A stretch of 26,100 bases of DNA from Isochrysis galbana (taxonomy: Eukaryota > Haptophyta > Isochrysidales > Isochrysidaceae). How positions within the stretch are numbered: the first letter of the stretch is position 1; every line of letters starts with the position of its first letter. Positions 1 to 8,745 of this stretch are shown in pieces. A program made the position numbers and the translations under genes. The notes under the pieces are model-generated. The model saw nothing but the letters and a program-made list of their open reading frames with translations, was not told where the DNA came from and searched no databases. The DNA lies in the NCBI GenBank assembly GCA_018136815.1, contig CM030935.1, positions 6,542,955-6,569,054 on the forward strand, in the 5' to 3' direction.

Positions 1-138
1 GGGCAGCTAAAGACGATCGCATGCGCGATCGTGAGGTAGGTGACTCTGAGCTTGCAGACTGCCCTACGGCGCACATGGAAGCACACAGAACAACGAGACG
101 CATTAGCGATCGAAACCACACCGATGGCACATTTTAAA

Positions 139-225
139 AGGCCTTCCCGGAACACGCATCCGAAACCGGGCCCGTGGTAGTGTACCAGGGCCGCACCCCC
201 GACACCAAACAAAAAGGCAAGGAGG
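139..225 (+). repeat. Orphan 3' tail of a non-LTR retrotransposon
   Basis: These 87 bases align without gaps to 21559-21645, the segment just after the C-terminal ORF of the non-LTR element on the right; I count about 65 of 87 identical by eye. The match includes the block CGTGGTAG and a hairpin (arms 169-173 and 188-192). No coding sequence of a partner element is recognisable in positions 1-138, so this is either the end of a copy that extends off the left edge or a severely 5'-truncated copy. Orientation is the same as that of the right-hand element. The outer end cannot be fixed, because similarity fades after about 225 and no poly-A tail is visible. Confidence 0.7.
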
Positions 226-369
226 AGCAACATCGCACAAACAAACCAATGAAACAAGTAAGGACAAACGAACAAATGCGGCGTGCAATGCGGCGGAGCT
301 TCGAGGCAACTCGTTGGCAAAAACAAAACTCACTCAATTTTCTCACACACTACACATTGATAGAAGCAC

Positions 370-406
370 CGCATCCGCCTAGAGTATATAAAATACTCTG
401 GATGCG
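370..406. other. Imperfect inverted repeat with an AT-rich loop
   Basis: Two nested 7-bp arms pair: CGCATCC (370-376) with GGATGCG (400-406), and AGAGTAT (381-387) with ATACTCT (393-399). A 4-nt bulge (377-380) and a 5-nt loop (388-392) remain unpaired. The centre reads TATATAAA, so it could also act as a TATA element. It lies about 190 bases downstream of the stop codon of the minus-strand coiled-coil gene, so a 3'-end or transcript-stability role is possible. The function is unknown. A G homopolymer follows at about 476-494. Confidence 0.5.
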
Positions 407-597
407 ACAACAACCAACGGGCGAGCTCCATGCATGGTCCATCATCGACGGTCGTAGGTCCATGGTGTGCGGGGGAAGGGGGGGGGGGGGGGGCGTTTCA
501 CGAGAAGCTAGCAACTCTTTATGACGCTCACTGCCACTGGACACATGGAGAGAAGACAAGATGCACGTGCCTCGAGGTGCTGTGCTCACAAGAGCCG

Positions 598-1704
598 CTA
601 CGGCAAGGACGCCCGCACATTCAAGCTCAATTTCACAACGCCGTCAACTGCGCTCAAGACCGCCGAGACCGGATCCGCCCTAGCATCAAGGGCGGCTGCA
701 TTCGCTCCACTCCCCTGCGCAGACAATTCCGCTAGCCTTGCCTCGAGAATTGCCACCCGAGCGTTGGCAACCACGAGATCAGCACCTTCGACAGCGCTCG
801 CCTCTAAGCGCTCCTCAAGGGCTGCTGCTCGCTGGTTAGCAAGGTTGAGATCGATGCGGAGCGATGAGGCCAAAAGGGCCTGGTCGCGCAAGCGGGCCAG
901 CTCTGCTTCAGCACGCCCGAGTGCCGCTTGTTGGTCTGCCGCGAGCTTTTCGAGCACGACGACCCTCTTCTGTGCATCAACGAGGGCAACTGCGTCCACT
1001 GCCCCACGTCGCGCGAGTGCCTCAAGTGCCCTCACCTTGGACGTGGTCTCAACTAGCTGTGCGCTTGCACCAGCTGCTGAGAGCGCCGTTTGCATGTGTT
1101 TGGTGACAGACTCCTTCAGCTCTGCCACTTGCGAGGTCTTGGCGCGTGCTTCTGCATGCGCCGAAGCTGCGTCCGCACGTGCGGCTGCCAGTGAGGCCAA
1201 TGCCTCAGCGGCAGCCCGCCGCAGGCGCTCCATCTCTGCTTCAACGGCTGCCGATCGGCTCGCCGCCGCCTGCTCCGCCGTCCTCACGCGCGCCATAGCG
1301 TCCACCGCGGCCTGATCCGCTGCTTGCCGCAGCCGCTCACACTCGGCACGCAGCCTTGCGCACTCGGCTTGCGAGAGAGCCAGCGCCTGCACCAGCAGAC
1401 GCGGATCCACGTCCAACGGCTGCGTGGGCAACTCGCGTGACTGCTCTGCGGCGGGAGCCTCACTGCTCACCTGCAGCGTCGGTTCAGGCGCCTCAACCTC
1501 CGCGTGAATCGCCAGCTCCAGCTGTCGCACGCGCTCCTCCGCCTCGCGCTGCGCGTTCTCCCTCCTCTGCTGCTGCTGCTGCCGGCTCCACGCGTCGGCT
1601 GCATCGAGCTCGTACGAGGTGAGCTCGCCCTCGAGGCGCAGCGCGGCGGCTAGGGCGGCACGCACGTGGAGCGGCATGGGTGGTGCTGGGCAGACGGCCG
1701 TCAT
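598..1704 (-). CDS. Predicted coiled-coil protein of unknown function
   Basis: The open frame of 368 codons runs from an ATG at 1704 to a TAG at 598-600 without an intron. After a short N-terminal region, a Gln run (about residues 42-46, encoded by CTG/CAG repeats) leads into Glu/Arg/Ala-rich sequence. From about residue 100 to 340 the protein is almost entirely heptad-like, dominated by Ala, Leu, Glu and Arg, as in long parallel coiled coils. I see no signal peptide, membrane segment or catalytic motif. The start is supported by a CT-rich leader directly upstream of the ATG on the coding strand, as in two other genes here. It diverges from the transporter gene. Ala-rich coiled coils of this kind occur in cytoskeletal, basal-body and scaffold proteins, but no family can be named. 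The complementary strand also has a long open frame, which is explained by the GC-rich codon bias. Confidence 0.7.
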   Translation of the reverse strand: MTAVCPAPPMPLHVRAALAAALRLEGELTSYELDAADAWSRQQQQQRRENAQREAEERVRQLELAIHAEVEAPEPTLQVSSEAPAAEQSRELPTQPLDVDPRLLVQALALSQAECARLRAECERLRQAADQAAVDAMARVRTAEQAAASRSAAVEAEMERLRRAAAEALASLAAARADAASAHAEARAKTSQVAELKESVTKHMQTALSAAGASAQLVETTSKVRALEALARRGAVDAVALVDAQKRVVVLEKLAADQQAALGRAEAELARLRDQALLASSLRIDLNLANQRAAALEERLEASAVEGADLVVANARVAILEARLAELSAQGSGANAAALDARADPVSAVLSAVDGVVKLSLNVRASLP

Positions 1705-2633
1705 CGAGTCCGATGGAGAGAGAGAGAGAGAGACAGAGCCAGAGAGAGACCTCGGCGGAGGGGCTGGCTCGGCCGGCGAGGGCCGACGGGAGGCAGAAAT
1801 GAAGAAACGTCTTCTACTCTTCTACCTTCCTGGAGTCGGCTGTGGCGTTGGGCTATCTTTAGATCTGCATCTGAGCGAGAGTGGCCGGGCCTCCCCCCTC
1901 CCTCGGTGGGTAAAGTTTAAAGTTTAGAAGCCGGGGACTATCTCTCTCCTCTCTCTCTCTCCTGCTTCCCCCCTCCTCCCCCCCCCCCCCTCCTCCCCCC
2001 CCTCGCGCTTGGTGGGAACGCCCGGCGAGTTCCTTCCTTTCCCTCCTTCCTTCTTTATTACATTTCTGGTCCTCGTATACCTCGAGTCGCCTGGGGTACG
2101 CGCGCGCCCCCTCTCTTCTCCCCTGTTTCTCCTCGCTCCCGCTTGATCTCTCTCTTTCTCGTCTCTCTTCCTTCTCTCTACGAACGTACTTCCTATCTTT
2201 CGTTTGCTCTCCATTGTACACATCTTTTCTTCTTCTTTTCTCTCGGGGAGAGCACGCACCCCCCCCCCCCCCGCCCGGCCCGCGTGGGGCGGTGGGGTCT
2301 CTCTCTTCATTCACATACTCCTCGTGAGAAGTTTTGTAATCTTTGGTGGACGAGTACTTCTCCTACCGCTCAGAATGAAGAGGAGAGTGAGAGAGAGTGC
2401 AGAGGAGACGCCTCCGGAGGGAGAGAGAATAAGGGGGGGGCCAACTTTAACTTTCTCGACGAAAATACAAGGAAGTGGAGAGAGAAAGAGGAGAAAGAAG
2501 AGTCACTACTCTTGTTGTCGTGTGGCAAGAGAGGAAGAGAAGGGAGGGAGGGCGGCGGGGTGGCGCCTTTTCTCTCCTCTCTCTGTCTCCCTCCCCCCCT
2601 TTGCCTTCCCCCCTTCCCCTCCCGCCTCTCTCG
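1705..2633. promoter_or_regulatory. CT-rich divergent intergenic region
   Basis: This 929-base stretch separates the start codons of the coiled-coil gene (minus) and the transporter gene (plus), so it should hold both promoters. It is dominated by simple sequence: GA/CT repeats (about 1713-1755, 1938-1965, 2145-2185), C runs (about 1979-2000 and 2260-2273) and CT tracts up to the ATG at 2634. A short TTTAAA-rich block lies near 1913-1925. Long open frames across it are of low complexity and I do not regard them as genes. No canonical TATA box could be assigned. Confidence 0.5.
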
Positions 2634-5512
2634 ATGGACGTCGAGCCGATGGCGCTGGCACGGCCCTCTGTCGAGGGCACCGAAGCCTCTACACCGCGCT
2701 CCATCCTTCTCCTCGGCGCCCATGCGGTCCTCCTCACCAGATATGTGATGGCAACCTTCCTCTCGGCTTTCTTTACTCCTGTCGCCACCAGGTAAAACCG
2801 GGGGGGGCGGGGCGGGGGCGCGGGGGGTTGCTTACAAAGCGTTTGACCGGCCTCTCCTCGCGAGTTCACCTCGTTGACCATCTTCAATATCTCGCTCCGC
2901 GCAACCCTGAGGACCCTCCCTCACGTTTGCCTTCTCCACACACACGTCTCCACACAAGACAAGGCACACCCTCTTTGACTTCATCGCCTCGGTCACTTCC
3001 AGGTTGGGTGAGGAGGTCCCACCGCGCACTCTTATGGTTGCGAATGCCCTCTGTCGCCCCTTGCACATCATCTCCACACGCCCCCTTGCCACCATGTGCT
3101 CTGCATCCATTCCTCGCCTCGGAACACAGCACACATTTTCGGGTTTCTTCTCCCCCGTTGCCCGATGGTTGGGGGCTTACGCGGGCACTGCCTGGGTTGC
3201 GGGGCCCTTCCCGCGCTCGAGAGGCCCTTATCGCCCTCTCCTACACGGGCCGGCCACCTCACCATACTTTCCGCATTCTGCACTGCGTTGCCCCACAAAA
3301 TGCTCCTAGGCTGTCTTCTGCGCCTTGCGCACAATCTATCCACTCCACAAGCCCCCTGCCTTTTTATGCTCTTCACACTCCCCTCTCCACACAGAGAAGC
3401 AATGTCCGTCTGCTTTCGCTCCTGTCGTGACTCAGGGAGGGGGTTGGGGGTTGCTACATTTCCCCGTCGCGCTTTAGGAGGCACACGCCCTGCGCTCGCT
3501 CCCAGATGGCGCCACACATTTCTTTCACGCCGTCACAGCAACACTGCGAGAGCGCTCAAACACCGTTCCATCATGCCTGACCAATGAAGATCTGGCTCTC
3601 AAACCTGCGAAGCGCGGGTCGAGAAACCACGTTCACACCCTCGGACCCACCTCGGACCCACTTTCACGAGACCCTCAAAAAGGACATCGCACCTCTTGCA
3701 ACCACTTTTGCGCTCTACCACACATGTTCAGTAAATTCATCCTTGACCAGGCGGTCACGCATAATGCGGCGTGTTCCTCCACGTGCCCATGGCAGCTGTA
3801 CACCTGGCCCACCATTCTCTTCCACCATCCCCATCACCAGGTGGGCTATCTCCGGCTCGTTAAACGGGCTCATCTTCGCGGCATACCCGGCGGGCATGGC
3901 TCTAACCTCCGTCGTGGCTCCACAGATTATACAGCGCACCGGTATACGCTGGGCCATTACGGGTGGGCTGCTGCTGACGGCGGGGCTCACGCTCGGCTTT
4001 GGTCTCACGCCCGACTTGGTGGACGTAGCTGGCGGGCGGGTCGAGCACTACCAGTACATGTTCATGGCGGTTTACTTCATGTCCGGGCTACTCGGCTCGA
4101 TTGCTGAGAACGCCTCTATCATCCTCGCAACCGAGCGCTTCTCCGACAAGCTCGGAACTGTTATGGCATCCATCGGCACCGTGTCGGGCATCGGCTGTAT
4201 GATCGGTCCTGTTGTGGGGGGCGTGCTGTATGACCTGCCCGATGAGCCAGCACAAGCCTTCCGGTTACCATTTATCGTTTGCTTCGTCTTCTGCGTGCTC
4301 CTTGTCCCGCCTCTCCACGCGATCATGCCTCTCGACGGCATCAGCACTACGGAGGGCCAACAGCCTGAGGGCCGCCCCATCGACACCGACCTGGGCAATA
4401 CGGCGACGGGCCGTGCCGAGGGCGGGCGAGAGAAGAGGCTGAGCAATGCCGACAGTCGCAGGAGCAGCATGCCACGATCAACCTCTAACTCGCTCCTCCT
4501 CGCCCCCTCGGTTGTGCTCGGGCTGTGCGCCACGCTTCTTTCTGGCCTCATCGTTGCCACACTCGATCCGACCCTCTCATATCGACTAAGCGCGCCGCCC
4601 TTTGCCGCCTCGGCCTCGATGGTATCGCTCGTCTTCATGTATTCGTCGGTTGTATATACGTTGTGCTCTGTCCCCATAGGCTGGCTCATCGATCGATGCC
4701 CGCCCTCATCATGCTTATACAAGGCGACCACGGCCTCTGGCTTCCTTATATTAGCAGTTTCCTTCGCGCTCCTCGCGCCTCTTGCGCCACGGATCGGCGC
4801 TGGCGCGCCTGCAAACCTCGCATGGCTGCCCTCCGTCGACCTGAACTCGATGGGAATGGTGGCCATCGCAATGGGACTTAAGGGCGTGGGGTCCGCCCTC
4901 TCCAACAACGCCGTATACGTGGACATTGTCTTGCTGTTGCCCAAGACCGACAAGATGCTGCTCGCTACCGTATCGGGTCTATGGAACGCTGCTTACTCGC
5001 TCGGCTGGGCGCTTGGCCCGCTGGTGGGGGGTGCGCTGTATGAGCTCACGCTATCAGTCCAGCTCTGTCTTGGCGAGGATTTACAATCCGACCGTTGCGT
5101 GCAAGAAGCCTTGCAGGGCGGCGTCTCGGCAATCATCGCCAACACCTCTCTCTCAACGAGCGGAGGGCGCACCGCCGGCCTTGGAGTGCGCATGGCGAGC
5201 TCCGAACTTGGGGTCGGTACGGCCATTCATGCGAACGCCTCGGGACCGGGGGTCGGGATGATGATGTACGCCTCCAACAGCACTTTGGACGCGTTGAAAC
5301 GTCACGCACACTGGACCCACGTGGCGGTGCACTCCAACCAGCCTGAGACTTGCTCGTGCCCATGGACGGCTGACAACGGGTTCGACGGGATGGGCATGTG
5401 GCTGGCGCTGACGTCGCTGGCGTATGGTTGCGTCCTCTATATCGCATGCGTGCTAGCTATTGGCTCCTTGCCACCGGAACCAAAATCACGTAGCGCCAGC
5501 ATCATGTTGTGA
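2634..5512 (+). CDS. MFS transporter, SLC18/vesicular amine transporter-like
   Basis: I model two exons, 2634-2791 and 3841-5512, with a GT-AG intron between them; the split codon gives an Arg and the product is about 609 residues. Exon 1 (ATG at 2634 after a CT leader) supplies the first membrane helix, about residues 22-52, and exon 2 resumes with the second helix (NGLIFAAYPAGMAL). Two copies of the glycine motif GPxVGGxLY (about residues 175 and 445) are typical of helix 5 and its counterpart in the second half of SLC18/DHA-type major-facilitator proteins. Total hydrophobicity fits 12 helices. A hydrophilic loop at about residues 217-273 separates the halves, and an unusually long loop (about 463-570) with several NxS/T sites precedes the last helix. 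Substrate is unknown; family members exchange protons for amines, polyamines or other small molecules. The unspliced start at 3584 is rejected because it lacks the first helix. Confidence 0.8.
2792..3840 (+). other. Intron of the MFS transporter gene
   Basis: The donor is AG|GTAAAA at 2791/2792 and the acceptor is CACCAG|GTGG at 3840/3841, preceded by a C/T-rich stretch. Joining the exons keeps the frame (phase 2) and restores a continuous helix 1 to helix 2 sequence. At about 1.05 kb it is much longer than the cullin introns of 108-184 bases. It holds G-rich runs near 2800-2828 and no convincing additional exon. Open frames inside it look like chance frames in CT-rich DNA. Confidence 0.7.
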
Positions 5513-6577
5513 GGGGGCAAGAGGCCCCTGTCATCAGCGTGAGCTTTATTTGGCTTCGCGGGCTGCTGTGCTCCAAACGTGATGACTTCGCGCTGCTTTG
5601 TTGTGCGGCGGTTGCGCTCCCGTGTCCAGAGGGAGCTTGGGAAACCTCCTCATGCTTTTAATCATATATGGTCTCTTTTGCCAGTTGAAATGTTTTGTGC
5701 ATTTTTCTGTGCCGCATCTTCTCCCCTGTCGATGCCACGTGGCTAACACTGTGCTGTTGGTGGCCTTCTTGTGCTGCTGCTGCCCTCTACCCTTGCCTTG
5801 TTGTCGCCGCGGCGGCGGATGTTGTGGATCTTGGGATTGTTCGCGCTGCCACGTGGTTAATACTGTGCTGTTGGTGGCCTTCGTGTGCTGCTGCTGCCCT
5901 CTACCCTCGCCTTGTTGTCGCCGCGGCGGCGGATGTTGTGCTTGCGATTGTTCGCGCTGCGTAGGGTCGCAATATAAGGGGGAATGGTGCTTGCGCGCTC
6001 GCTTGCTGCAGCAGGGAGAGTGCCTTGTGACCTTTAGTGAGCTCTAGCCCCGTCCCTTTGCCGCACCGTGAACCATGGCCACAGTTGCTAAAAATTCAAA
6101 TTTGAAACTGGACGGTGCAAATAGCGCAACAATATATGCAGCATATGGTGGCACGCAACAGAACACAGACAGAACAAGAAGCAACCGCAGTAAGAATTGC
6201 GTCCGAAAGTCCCTACAACAAAAGCATCCCAGCCAATAATAAATGGAAACGAACACACTCGGAGCAGAGGCCGTTTCCGTCAACATGATTCCCCACTTGT
6301 GCTCGTCCTTCGCCGAAACTCTGAACAAGTGATATTATGATGTTACAACTATCATAATTACATGGAGTCGTAGAAAAATTAAACTACAGCCCATGGTCCA
6401 CTTTCGACGGAGCACGACCTTCGCAGATAGGCTTGATTGGCGGTGCGCAAGTCTACAAGATTTGAGCGGGTAGCGCAACACCGCCTTCAGGCGCATGGGC
6501 AAGCATCACCCATCTGAAGGAACTCATTGCTCAAGCGCACGGAAGCCATGGTTTCAGGCCACTTCACAACAGCAGCA
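5513..6577. other. Convergent intergenic region between transporter and lactonase genes
   Basis: Both flanking genes end here, so the region should carry two 3' untranslated regions. It contains the tandem repeat at 5733-5957 (listed separately), an AATAAA-type motif at about 6237-6243 on the plus strand, and an 8-bp perfect inverted repeat (6334-6341 with 6351-6358, 9-nt loop) that lies 220-245 bases beyond the lactonase stop. Open frames at 5652-6047 (plus) and 6044-6328 (minus) have start codons but no recognisable domain. Confidence 0.5.
5733..5957 (+). repeat. Two-copy tandem repeat of 114 and 111 bp
   Basis: Copy 1 (5733-5846) and copy 2 (5847-5957) start with GCCACGTGG one base in and end with GATTGTTCGCGC. 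They differ by a handful of substitutions and one 3-base deletion. Copy 1 carries the perfect palindrome GCCACGTGGC (5734-5743), an E/G-box core. In the plus frame that is open from 5652 to 6047, both copies stay in frame and encode a Cys-rich unit with a CCCC run followed by CCRRGGGCC. Whether it is coding, regulatory or neutral is not decided by the sequence. Confidence 0.85.
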
Positions 6578-8092
6578 TCACTGTTTCCACGCCCGAAATG
6601 CGCGCACGACAAAAATTGTGATGAGAGCCCCGCTGGCAACTGCGGCAGCGGTCACCATCAAAGGTGACGAACGCGAGCGGGCGCATGGCCTCTCCTTATC
6701 AGGTGCGAGACTGAGGCACACAGGTGTTGGTATCTCCGCGACCTTGCGAGCCTTGCGCCCTCCGGCGACCGGCACGGCGAAGATGGTTCCTGAGTCTTGA
6801 TTGGCCACAAGAGCAACTAGGGAGCGGGCTCCTCCCTCACCCACTTGAGTCGTGAGGCAAAAGTCCCTCGGGATAAGGCCGCACGACGATGCCACGCATA
6901 CAGGTGCACACGCCGAGGGCGGGATGAGCCTTCCCTTCTCATCGAGGCTGATCGCGGAGATGGCGCCATCACCATTGACCACACGGCTCGAGACGAACAC
7001 GTGCGAGCCGGTTGGGGAGACGCGGATGGCCGCCACACTTGTGTCGGCGTCGGAACAGCAGGCTGCTCCTCCACTTGGTCGCTGGACCAGCTTGCCGCAG
7101 CGTGCGCGTGTCGCTGCGCCTTCGGCACCAAAAGCCGCGGACAGCTCAGTCTTTGCGATGGAGCCAGTGTCGTCGAGCACACACACGGGACCCGGCGGCA
7201 GAGGTCCTCCGGTGAGCTGGCCGGTGACGGGATCTACAGCGTAAGAAGCCACCTGCGATGTGAGTTCGTACGCCACATACGCGACATGCACTCGGGGATC
7301 CGGATGTAGTGCCATGTGACGAGGGCCACCGCCGTCGAGCACACCTCCGTGGAAGGCGGTCGCTGCTGACGGGCGTAGTACATCGCTTGCCGTCGGCTCG
7401 TACTCTAGGGCCCATACAACGTCCGAGCCCAGATCGGGCACACAGACTGTGTAAGCCTCCTCCCCCTCACGAGCGTGGGACGTCGGCCGGCGTGGCGTGA
7501 ACAGCACCTGGTGGGCGTGTGCGCCCTCCTGCCGCGCGGCGTTGACGCGCGGGAAGCGGATGAAGAGCTCGCACTTACCGATGGGCGTGTTGACAAGCAC
7601 GCCCTTGGGTGGCAACTGCACGAGCGACGCACAGCGACCAAGCGAGCCGTCAGCGTGTCGCTCGACAGCAATCACCGTACCAGAACCGTAGTTGGCTGCG
7701 AGCACATGCCGACCACCAGGTGCGACGGCACAGTGGCAGGTGCCAGCGCCGCCTGCGCTCACAGGTGGCCCCAGCTGAGTCAACTCTCCCGTGTGCTCGT
7801 CGACGCTAGCGGCGAATAGCAGCCCGTGGTCCGTCCTTTCGTCTGCGACGTACGCGAAAAGCTGCCCAGCGGCATCCCTCCAGCAGCAGAGCCACGAGGG
7901 GTTGAGCGCCGCCCTCAGTTGAGGGACAGCGTGAAGAGGGCTCCGGACAAGCGGAGTGAGGCTGCCCCGCTCGAGGAGGAGCACGTAGACACCGTCTGCC
8001 TGGCCAGACACGTGGGGTAACCGCTCTCTGTACGTGCCGATCAGTAGGAGGAGAGGTCTGGGGCGGTGTGGACGTAGCCAGTTAGGAAGCAT
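6578..8092 (-). CDS. 7-bladed beta-propeller lactonase (6-phosphogluconolactonase-like) with C-terminal membrane anchor
   Basis: The protein of 504 residues begins at an ATG at 8092, just before the first propeller strand (LLLLIGTY, residues 14-21), and shows no intron. Family signatures follow in order: GTCHCAV (117-123), ANYGSG (133-138), HAH (192-194), PDLGSDVV (219-226), GPRHM (256-260), and near the C-terminus IPRDF and ANQDSG. These are the conserved strands and active-site region of the lactonase family that hydrolyses 6-phosphogluconolactone or related lactones such as muconolactone types. The substrate here is inferred only. The last 29 residues form a hydrophobic helix (about 478-497) followed by a basic end, which would tail-anchor the enzyme with the propeller in the cytosol; family members are usually soluble. 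A CT-rich leader precedes the ATG. The frame stays open upstream into the N gap, but that sequence is low-complexity and not propeller-like. Confidence 0.88.
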   Translation of the reverse strand: MLPNWLRPHRPRPLLLLIGTYRERLPHVSGQADGVYVLLLERGSLTPLVRSPLHAVPQLRAALNPSWLCCWRDAAGQLFAYVADERTDHGLLFAASVDEHTGELTQLGPPVSAGGAGTCHCAVAPGGRHVLAANYGSGTVIAVERHADGSLGRCASLVQLPPKGVLVNTPIGKCELFIRFPRVNAARQEGAHAHQVLFTPRRPTSHAREGEEAYTVCVPDLGSDVVWALEYEPTASDVLRPSAATAFHGGVLDGGGPRHMALHPDPRVHVAYVAYELTSQVASYAVDPVTGQLTGGPLPPGPVCVLDDTGSIAKTELSAAFGAEGAATRARCGKLVQRPSGGAACCSDADTSVAAIRVSPTGSHVFVSSRVVNGDGAISAISLDEKGRLIPPSACAPVCVASSCGLIPRDFCLTTQVGEGGARSLVALVANQDSGTIFAVPVAGGRKARKVAEIPTPVCLSLAPDKERPCARSRSSPLMVTAAAVASGALITIFVVRAFRAWKQ

Positions 8093-8160
8093 GGGAAGAC
8101 GGAAGGGAAAGGGGGGGAAGGGGGGGGGGGGGAGGGGGGGGAGTCTCTCAATACAACTAC
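8093..8160 (-). promoter_or_regulatory. CT/C-rich leader of the lactonase gene
   Basis: On the coding (minus) strand a tract of C runs broken by T and a few A/G lies directly 5' of the ATG at 8092 (seen as G runs at about 8106-8142 on the plus strand). It resembles the CT tracts that precede the start codons at 1704 and 2634. It is probably part of the 5' untranslated region or core promoter. Confidence 0.4.
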
Positions 8161-8500
8161 TAGTACTACTAGAGGGATTTTGCAACAGTTGAAACAGCGG
8201 GTTACAAGACGTGCTCCGCCTCCGTCGCAACGGAGTTTCAACCGCCTCGCAAAAGGGCAACTCGGCAGAAATATCAAGTTTTCGAGGTTGAAACTTTGGA
8301 GTTGGGGGCGAGATCACCCTGAGAGAGGGGAGAGCGCCGCGCCGGGACGAGAGATGCCGACCCGCCCCTTCAATGCGCAGGAGCTGGGTGAGTCCCAGCT
8401 CGCGCTCACAGTGGCGATGCTGCTGGGGATGAGGAGGCGCCGGCGGCAGGCGTCGCTGCGGCGCCAGGGCCGGCACAGTGAGGCGCAGCGGCACAGCCGC

Positions 8501-8600
8501 NNNNNNNNNNNNNNNNNNNNNNNNNNNNNNNNNNNNNNNNNNNNNNNNNNNNNNNNNNNNNNNNNNNNNNNNNNNNNNNNNNNNNNNNNNNNNNNNNNNN
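8501..8600. other. Assembly gap of 100 Ns
   Basis: Exactly 100 N bases are present, a size commonly used for gaps of unknown length. The gap falls between the upstream flank of the lactonase gene and the 5' part of the Ty3/gypsy element, just where a 5' LTR would be expected. A repeat collapsed during assembly is a likely cause. Confidence 0.95.
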
Positions 8601-8745
8601 CCCCGCCGAACGGCTATCTCGGAAGCCGGAGTCGACACTTGACCCGGGCTCCTGGAAACAGGTTTGCCCCGGAGATAGTCGCGACCCGACTCTCCGAAAT
8701 TCGTGTACGTCTACAAGTTCTTCTATTACTCCGCACGCTATTAGG

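Noticed and set aside
13..32. 8-bp hairpin with ATGC loop built on CGATCG
   Set aside because: It is short and could be chance; nothing around it gives it a role.
521..1315. Plus-strand frame of 264 codons opposite the coiled-coil gene
   Set aside because: It is an Ala/Ser-rich mirror frame created by GC-rich codon positions of the minus-strand gene.
2204..3430. Long plus-strand frame of 408 codons over the CT-rich region
   Set aside because: It is Ser/Pro/Arg-rich low-complexity translation of CT tracts and covers the transporter promoter, first exon and intron in a different frame.
3584..3840. Transporter start at ATG 3584
   Set aside because: The first 85 residues are not membrane-like and lack helix 1; splicing 2791 to 3841 restores it in frame.
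4072..4953. Minus-strand frame of 293 codons opposite the transporter
   Set aside because: It has no domain and lies wholly within the transporter exon.
6044..6328. 94-codon minus-strand ORF
   Set aside because: It has an ATG but no domain, repeats or context; it is probably a chance frame.
8093..8638. N-terminal extension of the lactonase frame through the Ns
   Set aside because: The added sequence is Pro/Arg-rich low complexity, and the frame is only open because Ns hide stops.
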